Shown here piece after piece: positions 49,429 through 58,592 of a DNA stretch of 64,000 nucleotides. This stretch comes from Nocardioidaceae bacterium (GTDB taxonomy: Bacteria > Actinomycetota > Actinomycetes > Propionibacteriales > Nocardioidaceae), in NCBI GenBank assembly GCA_020636935.1, contig JACJWW010000003.1, positions 1-64,000 on the forward strand, given 5' to 3'. The translations under genes and the position numbers were made by a program. Every line of letters starts with the position of its first letter. Within the stretch, counting starts at the first letter, position 1. The notes beneath the pieces were generated by a model, which saw only the letters and a program-made list of their open reading frames with translations, was not told where the DNA came from and did no database searches.

Positions 49429-50808
49429 ATGAACGACTACCCCTACGCCGACCGGTTCAAGGTCTATCGGACGCTGCCCGAGGAAGGCCGCGACCCCCAA
49501 GACATCCTGGCCGAATTGGCGACCATGGCCACTGAAGAAGACGTTGCCTGGGAGGGCGGCAAGGTCTCCGGCACGATGTACTGCGGAGACCACGACCACT
49601 ACGACTTCCTCACCCAGGCCTTCAGCCAGTACGCCCACGTGAATGCTCTCCAGCGCGACCTGTGCCCTTCGGCGACTCGCTTTGAGGGCGAGGTGATCGC
49701 GATGACCCTCGATCTGATGCACGGCGAGGCAGTCACCGAGACCACCCCGGTCGGCCTGGTCACCACCGGCGGCACCGGCAGCATCCTGCACGCCGTACTG
49801 TCTTATCGCGAAGCGGCCAAGAAGGAGCGGCCCAACTTCATCAAGCCCGAGACCGCCCACGCGGCTTTCGACAAGGCCTGTCACCTCTTCGGCATCGAAT
49901 GCCGCACCGTGCCAGTTGACCCCGTGACCACGACTGTGCGCCCCGAAGACATGGCCGCAGCTATCGACGACCAGACGATCGCGATGGTCGGCTCGGCCGG
50001 CAACTATCCCTATGGCACGGTCGATCCGATCCCCGAACTCGGCGAGATCGCCCAGGAACACGGCATCGGCCTGCACGTTGACGGCTGCCTGGGCGGCTTC
50101 ATCCTGCCCTTCGGGCAAGAGCGTGGGCTGCCGATCCCGATCTTCGACTTCCGAGTGCCAGGCGTCACCACGATTTCGGCTGACACCCACAAATACGGCC
50201 ATGCCTTCAAGGGCTCCTCGGTGCTGTTGTACCGCGACAAGGCGCTGCGCAACTCGCAGTACTTCCACATCGTCGGTTGGAGCGGCGGCAAATACATGTC
50301 TCCGGGCATCGAAGGCTCTCGCTCAGCTGGGCTGCTCGCCTCGACCTGGGCATCGATGGTCAAACTCGGACGCAGCGGCTACCGCGCCTACGCAGAGCAG
50401 ATCTTCACCACCGCCGAGACGATGATGGCGGCCGTCAGATCGCACCCTGAGCTGAAGATCATGGGCTCTCCGACCTTCTGCTTCTCCTTCACCTCAGAGG
50501 CCTTCGACATCTACCACGTGGCTGACTTCATGAAGCCGCTCGGCTGGCGCTTCAACGGCCAGCAATATCCCAACGCGATCCACATGGCCGTCACCCGCCC
50601 ACAGACCCAACCCGGCGTGACCGACGCCTTCGCCACCGATCTGGCTGCTGCCGTCAATTACGCGAAGGAGCAGACCGCAGCGGGCAAGGAGGCCGAGATG
50701 AGTGCCATCTACGGCGGCGTCGCTGGCGGCCTCACCTCCGATGTCAAAGACTTCATCGTCGCGATCATGGACCAGATGATGGATGCGCAAACCGGGCTGC
50801 CCCAATGA
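49429..50808 (+). CDS. PLP-dependent sphingosine-1-phosphate lyase-like enzyme
   Basis: 459 residues, 19 bp after the deacetylase gene. The PLP lysine is in 'SADTHKYGHAFKGSS'; 'VGLVTTGGTGSILHAVLSYR' and 'GLHVDGCLGGFILPF' are hallmark regions of group II decarboxylases of the S1P-lyase branch. Such enzymes cleave phosphorylated long-chain bases or decarboxylate amino acids. Neighbouring kinase and deacetylase genes favour retro-aldol cleavage of a phosphorylated amino alcohol. The stop overlaps the kinase start (ATGA). Confidence 0.85.
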   Translation: MNDYPYADRFKVYRTLPEEGRDPQDILAELATMATEEDVAWEGGKVSGTMYCGDHDHYDFLTQAFSQYAHVNALQRDLCPSATRFEGEVIAMTLDLMHGEAVTETTPVGLVTTGGTGSILHAVLSYREAAKKERPNFIKPETAHAAFDKACHLFGIECRTVPVDPVTTTVRPEDMAAAIDDQTIAMVGSAGNYPYGTVDPIPELGEIAQEHGIGLHVDGCLGGFILPFGQERGLPIPIFDFRVPGVTTISADTHKYGHAFKGSSVLLYRDKALRNSQYFHIVGWSGGKYMSPGIEGSRSAGLLASTWASMVKLGRSGYRAYAEQIFTTAETMMAAVRSHPELKIMGSPTFCFSFTSEAFDIYHVADFMKPLGWRFNGQQYPNAIHMAVTRPQTQPGVTDAFATDLAAAVNYAKEQTAAGKEAEMSAIYGGVAGGLTSDVKDFIVAIMDQMMDAQTGLPQ

Positions 50809-52331
50809 ACACCTCGCCCCTTGTGCTCGCCGTCGACCTGGGCAGCGGCGGACCCAAGATCGGCTACGTGCGGGTCACCGGCGAGCCGGAATGGTGGTGG
50901 CACGAGCGCGGTGACATCCTCGCCGAGTCGATCTCCCAAGACGCCAACACCTGGTGGACCACCATCGTGACCGCCGCCCAACGGGGCCTCGCCGAAGGGG
51001 TCGACCCAGCCAGAGTCGTTGGGGTAGCGGTCTCAGGTCAATGGGCCAGCACCGTGCCCGTAGACGCCGACGGCATCCCGGTCGGCAACTGTCTGATGTG
51101 GTCAGACACCCACGGCGCCAAACACTCCGCCAAGAGATTCGGTGGCCCGATCTCTGGGTACGACGCTCGCGTCCTGGCCACCTGGCTGCGGCGCTCGGGC
51201 GGCGTACCCTCCCACACCGGCTCCGACCCGGTCAGCCACATGCTCTACCTGCTCAATGACTGCCCCGACATCGTGGAAAAGGCCCGTTGGTTCATCGAGC
51301 CGGTCGACTATGTCGCGATGCGTTTCTCCGGCAAGGCCTCCGCGTCAGCGATGTCGATGACCGCGGCCTGGCTGACCGACAATCGCAATCTCGACAAGCA
51401 CGAATACGACGCCAAGCTCGTGCGCATGGCGGGGGTCGATTCGTCATACCTCCCACCACTCGTGCCAGCCGCGTCGCTGATCGGGGCGATCCAGCCCGAA
51501 GTTGCCGACCTGATCGGCCTGCCCCACACCGTGCAGGTGGTGACCTCCCTGCCCGATCTGCACACCTCGACAGTCGCGGCTGGCGCTATCCACGAGGGCG
51601 AGGCCCATCTGTCATTGGGCACCTCATCTTGGATCTCGACTCCGGTGGCGACCAAGAAGACCGATATCTTCCGTCAGATGGCGGCGGTGCCTGGTCTCGG
51701 CGTGGGTCCGGCGTACATCTTGGCCAACAACCAAGACAACGCCGGCCGCTGCCTGGAGTGGTTTAGGGCCACGATGGCCCCCGGGATGGAGTACGACGAT
51801 CTCGTCGCGGCCGCGCAGGGCGTGGCGCCTGGCGCCGACAAGGTGATCTTCACGCCTTGGCTGAGCGGTGAGCGCAGCCCGGTCGATGATCGCCATGCCC
51901 GAGGCGGTTTCCACAATCTCAGCCTCGACACTACTCAGGGGCATCTGGTGCGCGCCGTACTCGAAGGGGTGGCGCTCAACCTACGCTGGCTGCTCGGGCC
52001 GAGCGAGCAATTCGCGGGCACGACTTTTGACACCATCCGGGTGATGGGCGGTGGCGCTCGCATCGATCTGTGGTGTCAGATCATCGCCGACGTGCTCGAC
52101 CGACGCTTGGAGCGAGTCGCCGAGCCGCTGCTCGGCGGGCTGCGCGGTTGTGGCATGTACTACGGACTCGCCGCTGGCTTGGTGAAGCCCGAAGACATCC
52201 GCGACCTCGTACCGATCGACGCGACCTTCACACCCAACCCGGATAACCGCGCGTGTTATGACGAGCTCTATGCGCAGTTCCCGAAGCTCCACGCAAACAA
52301 CAAGCGTTTCTTCACCGCGCTCAACACATAG
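50805..52331 (+). CDS. FGGY-family carbohydrate kinase (xylulokinase-like)
   Basis: 508 residues. N-terminal phosphate motif 'LAVDLGSGGPKIGYVRVTG', 'VGVAVSGQWASTVPVDADG', and the C-terminal ATP-binding 'IRVMGGGARIDLWCQIIADV'. It phosphorylates a sugar or polyol, possibly an amino polyol produced by the deacetylase. Coupled to the PLP enzyme by a 4-bp overlap. Confidence 0.88.
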   Translation: MNTSPLVLAVDLGSGGPKIGYVRVTGEPEWWWHERGDILAESISQDANTWWTTIVTAAQRGLAEGVDPARVVGVAVSGQWASTVPVDADGIPVGNCLMWSDTHGAKHSAKRFGGPISGYDARVLATWLRRSGGVPSHTGSDPVSHMLYLLNDCPDIVEKARWFIEPVDYVAMRFSGKASASAMSMTAAWLTDNRNLDKHEYDAKLVRMAGVDSSYLPPLVPAASLIGAIQPEVADLIGLPHTVQVVTSLPDLHTSTVAAGAIHEGEAHLSLGTSSWISTPVATKKTDIFRQMAAVPGLGVGPAYILANNQDNAGRCLEWFRATMAPGMEYDDLVAAAQGVAPGADKVIFTPWLSGERSPVDDRHARGGFHNLSLDTTQGHLVRAVLEGVALNLRWLLGPSEQFAGTTFDTIRVMGGGARIDLWCQIIADVLDRRLERVAEPLLGGLRGCGMYYGLAAGLVKPEDIRDLVPIDATFTPNPDNRACYDELYAQFPKLHANNKRFFTALNT

Positions 52332-52342
52332 GGAGGCTAGCC

Positions 52343-53188
52343 ATGCCAACAGCTACCTCAACGCTCGTCAAGGTCGGGCACTGGTCTGACCATCAAGCCG
52401 AGACCGGCTGCACAGTGATCGTGCTGCCCGAGGGCAGTTGCGGCTCGTATGAAGTGCGGGGCGGCGCCCCGGCCAGCCGCGAGCTGATCTGTCTGGAGCC
52501 TGAGAAGTCGGTGACCACCGTCGACGCGGTCTGCCTGACCGGCGGCTCGGTCTTCGGGCTCGGCTCGGCCGACGGAGCCGTCCGCTGGCTCGCCGAGCAG
52601 GGGCGTGGGGTGCCCACGCCGGGTGGCGTCGTACCCATCGTGGGCACGATGGCTTTGTTTGATCTGGCGGTGGGCGATGGGTCGGTGCGTCCTAGCGCCG
52701 CCAACGGGTACGCCGCCACTGTCGCCGCCCAAGCCACCTTCGAGGTCGGTCGGGTCGGAGCAGGCGCGGGCGCATATGTCTCCAAGTGGCGGATGGGACA
52801 GGCCAAGCCTGGTGGCTTCGGCTTTGCCCAGGCACGGTCAGGTGAGTTGATCGTCGAGGCATTCGTGGCCTGCAATGCCTTTGGCGACATCAGCGACTCC
52901 CTTGAGACCGATGCCTTCCGGGCGCTGGCCGGTGGCTTCGACTTCGACCGGCAAAACACCACGATCGGCATGGTGTCCACCAATGCTCGCCTCGACAAGG
53001 TCAGCGCCCGAGTCATCGCGCAGGGCGCACATGATGGCTTAGCTAGAGCAATCACCCCGCCGCACACCCGCTTTGATGGTGACGGCTTCGTGGCGGTCAG
53101 CGCTGGTGAGATCTCGGCAAGCCTCGATGAAGTGCGCATGCTGGCGCTCGCTGCCGTCGCAACTGCTATCCGCAGCCTGGCTTCGTGA
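52343..53188 (+). CDS. P1 family (S58, DmpA-like) peptidase
   Basis: 281 residues, GGGAGG upstream, 11 bp after the kinase gene. 'LTGGSVFGLGSADGAVRWL' and 'GRVGAGAGAYVSKWRMG' are conserved in the family; the self-processing site is probably N-T-T-I-G in 'RQNTTIGMVSTNARL', where the Thr becomes the N-terminal nucleophile. Known relatives are L-aminopeptidase/D-esterases and beta-aminopeptidases. Its place in the operon suggests hydrolysis of an amide of the same substrate. Confidence 0.85.
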   Translation: MPTATSTLVKVGHWSDHQAETGCTVIVLPEGSCGSYEVRGGAPASRELICLEPEKSVTTVDAVCLTGGSVFGLGSADGAVRWLAEQGRGVPTPGGVVPIVGTMALFDLAVGDGSVRPSAANGYAATVAAQATFEVGRVGAGAGAYVSKWRMGQAKPGGFGFAQARSGELIVEAFVACNAFGDISDSLETDAFRALAGGFDFDRQNTTIGMVSTNARLDKVSARVIAQGAHDGLARAITPPHTRFDGDGFVAVSAGEISASLDEVRMLALAAVATAIRSLAS

Positions 53189-53239
53189 GAGTGCCGGTAA
53201 GAAGTGGTCGTTATAGCAACCACTTTTTACCGGCACTCT
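53188..53239. terminator. 21-bp near-perfect inverted repeat after the operon
   Basis: 53188-53208 pairs with 53219-53239 with one G-T wobble and a 10-nt loop (CGTTATAGCA). It begins at the last base of the peptidase stop. No T-tract follows, but the stem itself contains TTTTT on the 3' side. Most likely it ends the deacetylase-kinase-peptidase operon. Confidence 0.7.
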
Positions 53240-53367
53240 GAATGGGCCTCTCCAAGCTGAGTCACAAAATGGCCTCAATCGGACTAGCCCATGTGAGTCA
53301 GGTCCTTTGATTCGTCCCTTAAGGGATAGACAATTGGTGGAGCGGAATCCCGAGTTTGGAGGGCATC

Positions 53368-54153
53368 ATGAGCCACGTCGAATGGATCGCAGACAACTCA
53401 CTCCCCAACGCCGACCATGCCCAACGGCCACTCGCTCGCCATACTGGCTTGGAGTGGATGACGGTCTTGGAGATGGTCAGGGCCCAACGTGGCCGAGGCA
53501 AGCTCCGCAATCTGCCGAAGGGCGACGGTCACCCCGTCTTGGTCTTGCCGGGCTTCTTGGCCGGTCGTGCCTCGACGAAATTTTTGCGCGACGTGCTGCG
53601 CGACTTGGGCTACTACGCCCATGACTGGCACTTGGGCACAAACTTGGGCGTCAACCCTGAGGTCGAAGACAAGCTGCGCACCCGGGTCAACGAGCTCTAC
53701 GACCAGCACCAGCGCAAGATCAGTCTGATCGGTTGGAGCGCTGGGGGCATCTACTCCCGTGAGGTCGCCAGGGAGTACCCCGATCTGGTGCGCAATGTGA
53801 TCACCTTGGGCTCGCCGATCCGCGGCAATGTGCAGGCCAGCCGGGCGTGGCGGCTCTATCGCGCCGTCAATCGCGGCGAGCATCTGGAGAGTCTGATGAG
53901 TGACGAGGCGAAGTTTGGGCGGGCCGAGCCGCTGCCTGTGCCGACGACCTGCATTTACAGTCGCACCGACGGGATCGTGTCTTGGGAATGCTGCACGAGC
54001 CTTCCCGCGCCAACCACCGAGAATATCGAGGTCAGTGGCACCCATCTGGGCTACGGTCACAACATGCAGGTCTTGCGCATCATCGCCGACCGGTTGGCCT
54101 TGCCTGAAGGGGACTGGATCCCCTATCGGCGGCTGACCACCGTGGAAAAATAG
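53368..54153 (+). CDS. alpha/beta hydrolase (lipase/PGAP1-like)
   Basis: 261 residues from ATG 53368 (GGAGGG 5 bases upstream). 'HPVLVLPGFLAGRASTKFL' holds the oxyanion region, 'SLIGWSAGGIYSREVAREYP' the nucleophile elbow (G-W-S-A-G), 'CIYSRTDGIVSWECC' the acid and 'SGTHLGYGHNMQV' the His. Probably a lipid esterase; it lies 3 bp upstream of the wax-ester synthase gene, so the two act in the same lipid process. Confidence 0.87.
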   Translation: MSHVEWIADNSLPNADHAQRPLARHTGLEWMTVLEMVRAQRGRGKLRNLPKGDGHPVLVLPGFLAGRASTKFLRDVLRDLGYYAHDWHLGTNLGVNPEVEDKLRTRVNELYDQHQRKISLIGWSAGGIYSREVAREYPDLVRNVITLGSPIRGNVQASRAWRLYRAVNRGEHLESLMSDEAKFGRAEPLPVPTTCIYSRTDGIVSWECCTSLPAPTTENIEVSGTHLGYGHNMQVLRIIADRLALPEGDWIPYRRLTTVEK

Positions 54154-54156
54154 CTC

Positions 54157-55578
54157 GTGGCAGCTTCGAAGCGGAAGCGTCTGCCTCCGACGGACTCCAT
54201 GTTTTTGTTGGTGGAAACACCGCGCACGATGATGCATGTCGCTGCGCTGATGCCCTTCACTCCACCTGCTGGGGCCGACTCGGCGTACTTGCGTGATCTG
54301 GTCTATCGACTGCGGGCTCAGCCACCAGTGGCGCCGTTCACCAAGCGGCTCTCACATCCGCAGCTACTCTCGCATCCCTTGCAGAGCTGGGTTGATGACG
54401 ACGACTTCGACATCGAATATCACGTACGCCGCTCCGCGCTCGCCTCTCCGGGTGACGACCGCGAGCTGGGCATCCTCGTGTCACGGCTGCACAGTCATCA
54501 GCTCGACATGACGCGTCCGCTGTGGGAGTGCCATGTGATCGAGGGCCTTGAGGAGGGCCGCTTCGCGGTTTATGCCAAGATCCATCACTCTTTGATGGAT
54601 GGCTTTTCGAGTGTGAAGCTGCTGGCGAGGTCTTTGGCGAAGTCGCCTGATGCGGCCGAGGCGCTCCCGTTTTGGGCCTCGCCGCCGCCCCCTCGACCCG
54701 AGCCGCCCAAGCAAGTCAACTCATTGGCCAAGCAGGTGGGCAACAGCGTCGCGGGGGTTGCCAAGGCGGCTCGTGACACGGTTGGCGCGGTTGGTGATGT
54801 GACCAAGGCGGTGCTCAAACTCGAGACCGGCATCGGCGCTAGCGAGGTCATATCTGGGCGCGAGGCCCCGCACACCATCTTCAATGCGCAGACTGGGCGC
54901 AATCGTCGGTTGGCCACCCAGCATTGGCAGACCGACAGGTTGCGCGCTATCGGCAAGCAGACCAACTCCACCCTCAATGACGTGATGCTCGCCATCTTCG
55001 GCAGTGGTTTGCGCCGCTTCTTGCTTGAGCTTGACGAGCTACCCGCCGACCCATTGGTCGCCTTCGTGCCCCTGAATATCCGAGCCGATGGTGATCAGGG
55101 TGGCGGCAACCTAGTCGCAGCCACCTTGGTCTCCTTGGCGACCGATATCGCCGACCCGCTCGAGCAACTCAACGGCGTACGCCGATCCACACGCGCCGCG
55201 AAAAAGCAGGTCAAGGAGATGGGCCAGGCCTCCGCGATCGCCTACACCGGCTATCTCTTTGCGCCGGCGGCCTTCCAGACCTTCACTGCGCTGGCTGGGG
55301 TGAAGAATCCCCTGCCGACGACCTTCAACTTGTGCATCTCCAATCTGGCTGGCCCGACCAAGCCGCTGTATCTAGCCGGTTCGCGGCTGGAGGCGATCTT
55401 CCCGATGTCGATCCCGGCGCATGGCTTCGCTTTGAATATCACGGTGGAGAGCTATGCGGGGTGGATGAATGTCGGCTTCGTGGGTGACCGTGACGCCGTA
55501 CCCCATTTGCAGCGGCTGGCGGTCTATTGCGGAGAGGCCTTGGTGGCGCTTGAGGAGGCCATCGCCGAGCAGGAGTAG
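54157..55578 (+). CDS. wax ester synthase/diacylglycerol acyltransferase (WS/DGAT)
   Basis: 473 residues from GTG 54157. The catalytic HHxxxDG motif is H143-H144-S-L-M-D-G149 ('AKIHHSLMDGFSSV'); 'LPTTFNLCISNLAGPTKPLY' and 'PLNIRADGDQGGGN' are conserved C-domain regions. It esterifies acyl-CoA to diacylglycerol or fatty alcohols to make storage lipid. Storage-lipid synthesis fits the several beta-oxidation genes elsewhere in the window. Confidence 0.93.
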   Translation: MAASKRKRLPPTDSMFLLVETPRTMMHVAALMPFTPPAGADSAYLRDLVYRLRAQPPVAPFTKRLSHPQLLSHPLQSWVDDDDFDIEYHVRRSALASPGDDRELGILVSRLHSHQLDMTRPLWECHVIEGLEEGRFAVYAKIHHSLMDGFSSVKLLARSLAKSPDAAEALPFWASPPPPRPEPPKQVNSLAKQVGNSVAGVAKAARDTVGAVGDVTKAVLKLETGIGASEVISGREAPHTIFNAQTGRNRRLATQHWQTDRLRAIGKQTNSTLNDVMLAIFGSGLRRFLLELDELPADPLVAFVPLNIRADGDQGGGNLVAATLVSLATDIADPLEQLNGVRRSTRAAKKQVKEMGQASAIAYTGYLFAPAAFQTFTALAGVKNPLPTTFNLCISNLAGPTKPLYLAGSRLEAIFPMSIPAHGFALNITVESYAGWMNVGFVGDRDAVPHLQRLAVYCGEALVALEEAIAEQE

Positions 55579-55583
55579 CGGGC

Positions 55584-55611
55584 TTGACTTTATACCCCCC
55601 TGGGGTATGGT
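55584..55611 (+). promoter_or_regulatory. CsoR operator inside the copper-operon promoter
   Basis: ATACCCC-CCT-GGGGTAT at 55592-55608 matches the CsoR operator pattern. It lies exactly between TTGACT (-35, 55584-55589) and TATGGT (-10, 55606-55611; 16 bp spacing), 7 bp before the copZ start, which may thus be leaderless or nearly so. Confidence 0.9.
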
Positions 55612-55617
55612 GGATGC

Positions 55618-55836
55618 ATGACTACGACTGAATACCAAGTAACCGGCATGACCTGCGGACACTGCGAGAGTGCGGTGCGCGAAGAGGTCTCCAAGATCGC
55701 TGGCGTGAGCCAGGTTGACGTCTCGGCGGCCACCGGCAAGCTCGTAATCACCTCTGCCAACCCGTTGGCAGACACCGACGTGCTGGCTGCGGTTGACGAG
55801 GCCGGCTACGAGGCTGTGGCGTCCGGATCTGCCTGA
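55618..55836 (+). CDS. copZ: copper chaperone CopZ (HMA domain)
   Basis: 72 residues: one heavy-metal-associated domain with 'VTGMTCGHCESAVREEVSKI' (CxxC metal site). It delivers Cu(I) to CopA and to CsoR. Its stop overlaps the copA start (TGATG). Controlled by the CsoR operator immediately upstream. Confidence 0.93.
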   Translation: MTTTEYQVTGMTCGHCESAVREEVSKIAGVSQVDVSAATGKLVITSANPLADTDVLAAVDEAGYEAVASGSA

Positions 55837-58040
55837 TGAGCACCTTGGAGTTGGAGATCGGCGGCATGACCTGTGCGTCATGTGCCAACCGGATCGAAAA
55901 GAAGCTCAACCGTCTCGATGGGGTCGAGGCAAGCGTCAACTACGCCACCGAGAAGGCACACGTGGTGACCACCCTCGACCCGGCGCGGATCATCGAAGAG
56001 GTCGAAAAGACCGGCTACACCGCGCACTTGCCCGAGCCAGAGCAGCCGACCGAGGCACCCGTCGATCTCGAACTCCTCGGCCTACGCCAACGCCTGATCG
56101 GCTCGATCGTGCTGTCTTTGCCGGTGATCATCCTCGCGATGGTGCCAGCTTTGCAGTTCAACAACTGGCAGTGGCTCTCACTGACCCTCGCCGCACCCGT
56201 CGTGACTTGGGGCGCATGGCCTTTCCACCAGGCCACCTGGACCAACCTGCGGCACGGCGCCGCCACCATGGACACCTTGATCTCGGTCGGCACGCTCTCG
56301 GCCTTCACCTGGTCGCTGTATGCGCTCTTCTTCGGTCACGCCGGCATGCCCGGCATGAAGCATGGCTTCAACTTCACCAACACTGACGCCGCCGGCTCCA
56401 TCTATCTCGAGGTGGCCGCCGGAGTCACCATGTTTGTGCTCGCTGGGCGCTATTTCGAGAAGCGGGCCAAGCGACAGGCCGGGGCCGCACTACGCGCGCT
56501 GATGGGGTTGGGCGCCAAAGACGTCACCGTGATTAGAGGCGACGCCGAAGTGCTCATCGCGATCGAAGATCTCCGCGTGGGCGAAGAGTTTGTGGTGCGG
56601 CCGGGCGAAAAGATCGCCACCGATGGGGTCGTCGTACGCGGCTCTTCTGCAGTCGACATGTCAATGCTGACCGGCGAGTCGATGCCCGTGGAGATCACCG
56701 AGGGTGACCCAGTGACCGGCGCGACCCTCAACGCCGGCGGGCGGCTCGTCGTACGCGCCACCAAAGTGGGCGCAGACACCGCGCTCGCCCAGATGGCCCA
56801 ACTTGTCGAAGACGCCCAATCGGGCAAGGCCCCCGTGCAGCGGCTGGCCGACCGGGTCGCAGGGGTCTTCGTGCCCGTCGTGATCGTGATCGCGATCGCC
56901 ACCTTGGTGACCTGGCTGGCGTTGGGGTACGACGCATCGGCGGCCTTCGCAGCCGCCGTCGCCGTGTTGATCATCGCCTGCCCGTGCGCGCTCGGCCTGG
57001 CCACGCCCACGGCTCTGCTCGTCGGCACCGGGCGGGGAGCGCAATTGGGCATCTTGATCAAGGGCCCTGAGATCTTGGAGTCGACCCGAAGAGTCGACAC
57101 GATCGTGCTCGACAAGACCGGCACCGTCACCACTGGTCGAATGACGCTCAGTGACGTCGTACTCGCGCACGGCGTGAGCCGTGAAGACCTATTGCGTCTT
57201 GCCGGGTCACTGGAGCACTCCTCCGAGCACCCGATCGCCCAGGCGATCGCTGCCGGGGCGGCCGCAGAAGTCAGCCTGATCGAGCCAGAGGGTTTTGCCA
57301 ATGTCGAAGGCCTCGGCGTGCAGGGTGTCGTCGACGGTCACGCCGTGGTCGTGGGGCGTGAGGCATTGCTCTCCGACTGGTCGCAACCTTTGGGCGCTGA
57401 TCTCGCCGAGGCCAAGGCCCGCTTCGAGGCAGAGGGCAAGACCGTCGTAGCCGCCGGTTGGGACGGCCAAGCGCGCGGGCTGTTTGTGGTCTCTGACCAG
57501 ATCAAAGCCACCAGTGGTGAGGCGATCTCGAGCCTGCGCAAGCTAGGCCTGGAGCCGGTCTTGCTGACTGGCGACAATCAAGCCGTCGCCTCCCAAGTGG
57601 CTGGCGAGGTCGGCATCAGCGAGGTGCACGCCGAAGTGCTGCCTGCAGACAAGATGCACGTGATCGCAGAGCTGCAATCACGTGGCAAGGTCGTGGCCAT
57701 GGTCGGCGACGGCGTCAACGATGCGCCCGCTCTGGCTCAAGCCGACCTCGGTCTGGCGATGGGCACCGGCACCGACGTGGCGATCGAGGCCGCCGACATC
57801 ACTCTCGTGCGCGGCGATCTGCGCAGCTCCGCAGATGCGATCCGGTTGTCCAGGAAGACCCTGGCCACGATCAAGACCAACCTGTTTTGGGCCTTCGCCT
57901 ACAACGTCGCCGCGATCCCGCTAGCGGCCCTCGGCCTGCTCAACCCGATGATCGCTGGCGCGGCGATGGCATTCTCCAGCGTCTTCGTGGTCAGCAATAG
58001 CCTGCGATTGCGCACCTTCAAAGCAGCCAAGGGGTCCTGA
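55836..58040 (+). CDS. copA: Cu(I)-exporting P1B-type ATPase
   Basis: 734 residues. N-terminal HMA domain ('IGGMTCASCANRIEKKLNRL'), then the P1B core: 'MLTGESMPVEI' (actuator), 'IIACPCALGLATPTAL' (CPC transport motif), 'VLDKTGTVTTGRM' (phosphorylated Asp), 'SLEHSSEHPIAQAI' (HP motif) and 'AMVGDGVNDAPALAQAD' (hinge). It exports cytosolic copper. Middle gene of copZ-copA-csoR; its stop overlaps the csoR start. Confidence 0.96.
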   Translation: MSTLELEIGGMTCASCANRIEKKLNRLDGVEASVNYATEKAHVVTTLDPARIIEEVEKTGYTAHLPEPEQPTEAPVDLELLGLRQRLIGSIVLSLPVIILAMVPALQFNNWQWLSLTLAAPVVTWGAWPFHQATWTNLRHGAATMDTLISVGTLSAFTWSLYALFFGHAGMPGMKHGFNFTNTDAAGSIYLEVAAGVTMFVLAGRYFEKRAKRQAGAALRALMGLGAKDVTVIRGDAEVLIAIEDLRVGEEFVVRPGEKIATDGVVVRGSSAVDMSMLTGESMPVEITEGDPVTGATLNAGGRLVVRATKVGADTALAQMAQLVEDAQSGKAPVQRLADRVAGVFVPVVIVIAIATLVTWLALGYDASAAFAAAVAVLIIACPCALGLATPTALLVGTGRGAQLGILIKGPEILESTRRVDTIVLDKTGTVTTGRMTLSDVVLAHGVSREDLLRLAGSLEHSSEHPIAQAIAAGAAAEVSLIEPEGFANVEGLGVQGVVDGHAVVVGREALLSDWSQPLGADLAEAKARFEAEGKTVVAAGWDGQARGLFVVSDQIKATSGEAISSLRKLGLEPVLLTGDNQAVASQVAGEVGISEVHAEVLPADKMHVIAELQSRGKVVAMVGDGVNDAPALAQADLGLAMGTGTDVAIEAADITLVRGDLRSSADAIRLSRKTLATIKTNLFWAFAYNVAAIPLAALGLLNPMIAGAAMAFSSVFVVSNSLRLRTFKAAKGS

Positions 58041-58327
58041 TGCATCAGCACGGCTATATCTCCGACAAGGCCCGCTATCTGGCTCGGCTCAAGCGCATCG
58101 AAGGCCAAGCGCGCGGCATCCACAAGATGATCGATGAAGACAAATACTGCATCGACATCCTCACCCAGATCAGTGCGCTGACCAAGGCCTTGGAGTCCGT
58201 CGGCCTGGGCCTGCTCGATGACCACCTGAAACACTGCGTCGTCGACGCCGCCAAGGAGGGTGGCGAAGCAGCTGATGCGAAGATCGCCGAGGCCTCAGCC
58301 GCGATTGCCCGGATGGTGCGCTCCTGA
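58040..58327 (+). CDS. csoR: copper-sensing repressor CsoR
   Basis: 95 residues, all helical. The Cu(I)-binding triad is C37, H62 and C66 ('DKYCIDILTQ', 'DDHLKHCVVDAA'), with the same spacing as Mycobacterium CsoR. Apo-CsoR would bind the palindrome at 55592-55608 and Cu(I) would release it, giving feedback control of its own operon. Confidence 0.95.
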   Translation: MHQHGYISDKARYLARLKRIEGQARGIHKMIDEDKYCIDILTQISALTKALESVGLGLLDDHLKHCVVDAAKEGGEAADAKIAEASAAIARMVRS

Positions 58328-58380
58328 GCGCGGGTCGGCGTACGGGGGCGGCTGGCAGGCAGACGCTGCTGGCGCGCGCG

Positions 58381-58560
58381 GCCTAGCGTCATACGAACCG
58401 TGCGCGCCCGGCCTAACGTCATACGCCACGTGCGCGCACGGCCTAACGTCATACGCCACGTGCGCGCACGGCCTAACGTCATACGCCACGTGGCCATAAA
58501 GCCACCATTCGTATGACGCAAGCCCCCAAACGCACCCACCGTATGACGCAAACCAGAGGC
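58381..58560. repeat. REP-like tandem/inverted repeat block, locus 2
   Basis: Six consecutive 30-bp units in register. Four begin GCCTAACGTCATACG (58381 with one variant base, 58411, 58441, 58471); then two carry the inverse word CGTATGACGC at 58510 and 58540. The centre GGCCATAAAGCC (58492-58503) resembles the locus at 47406. The block lies between convergent csoR and thioredoxin-like genes, and the opposite halves could fold into a long hairpin. Confidence 0.8.
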
Positions 58561-58592
58561 CACAGGAGCACTGGAGGGCCACTCGCGGTGGG

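Noticed and set aside
58381..58500. 30-bp periodic repeats as a mini CRISPR array
   Set aside because: Units are contiguous without spacers and continue as inverted copies, which fits a palindromic intergenic element.
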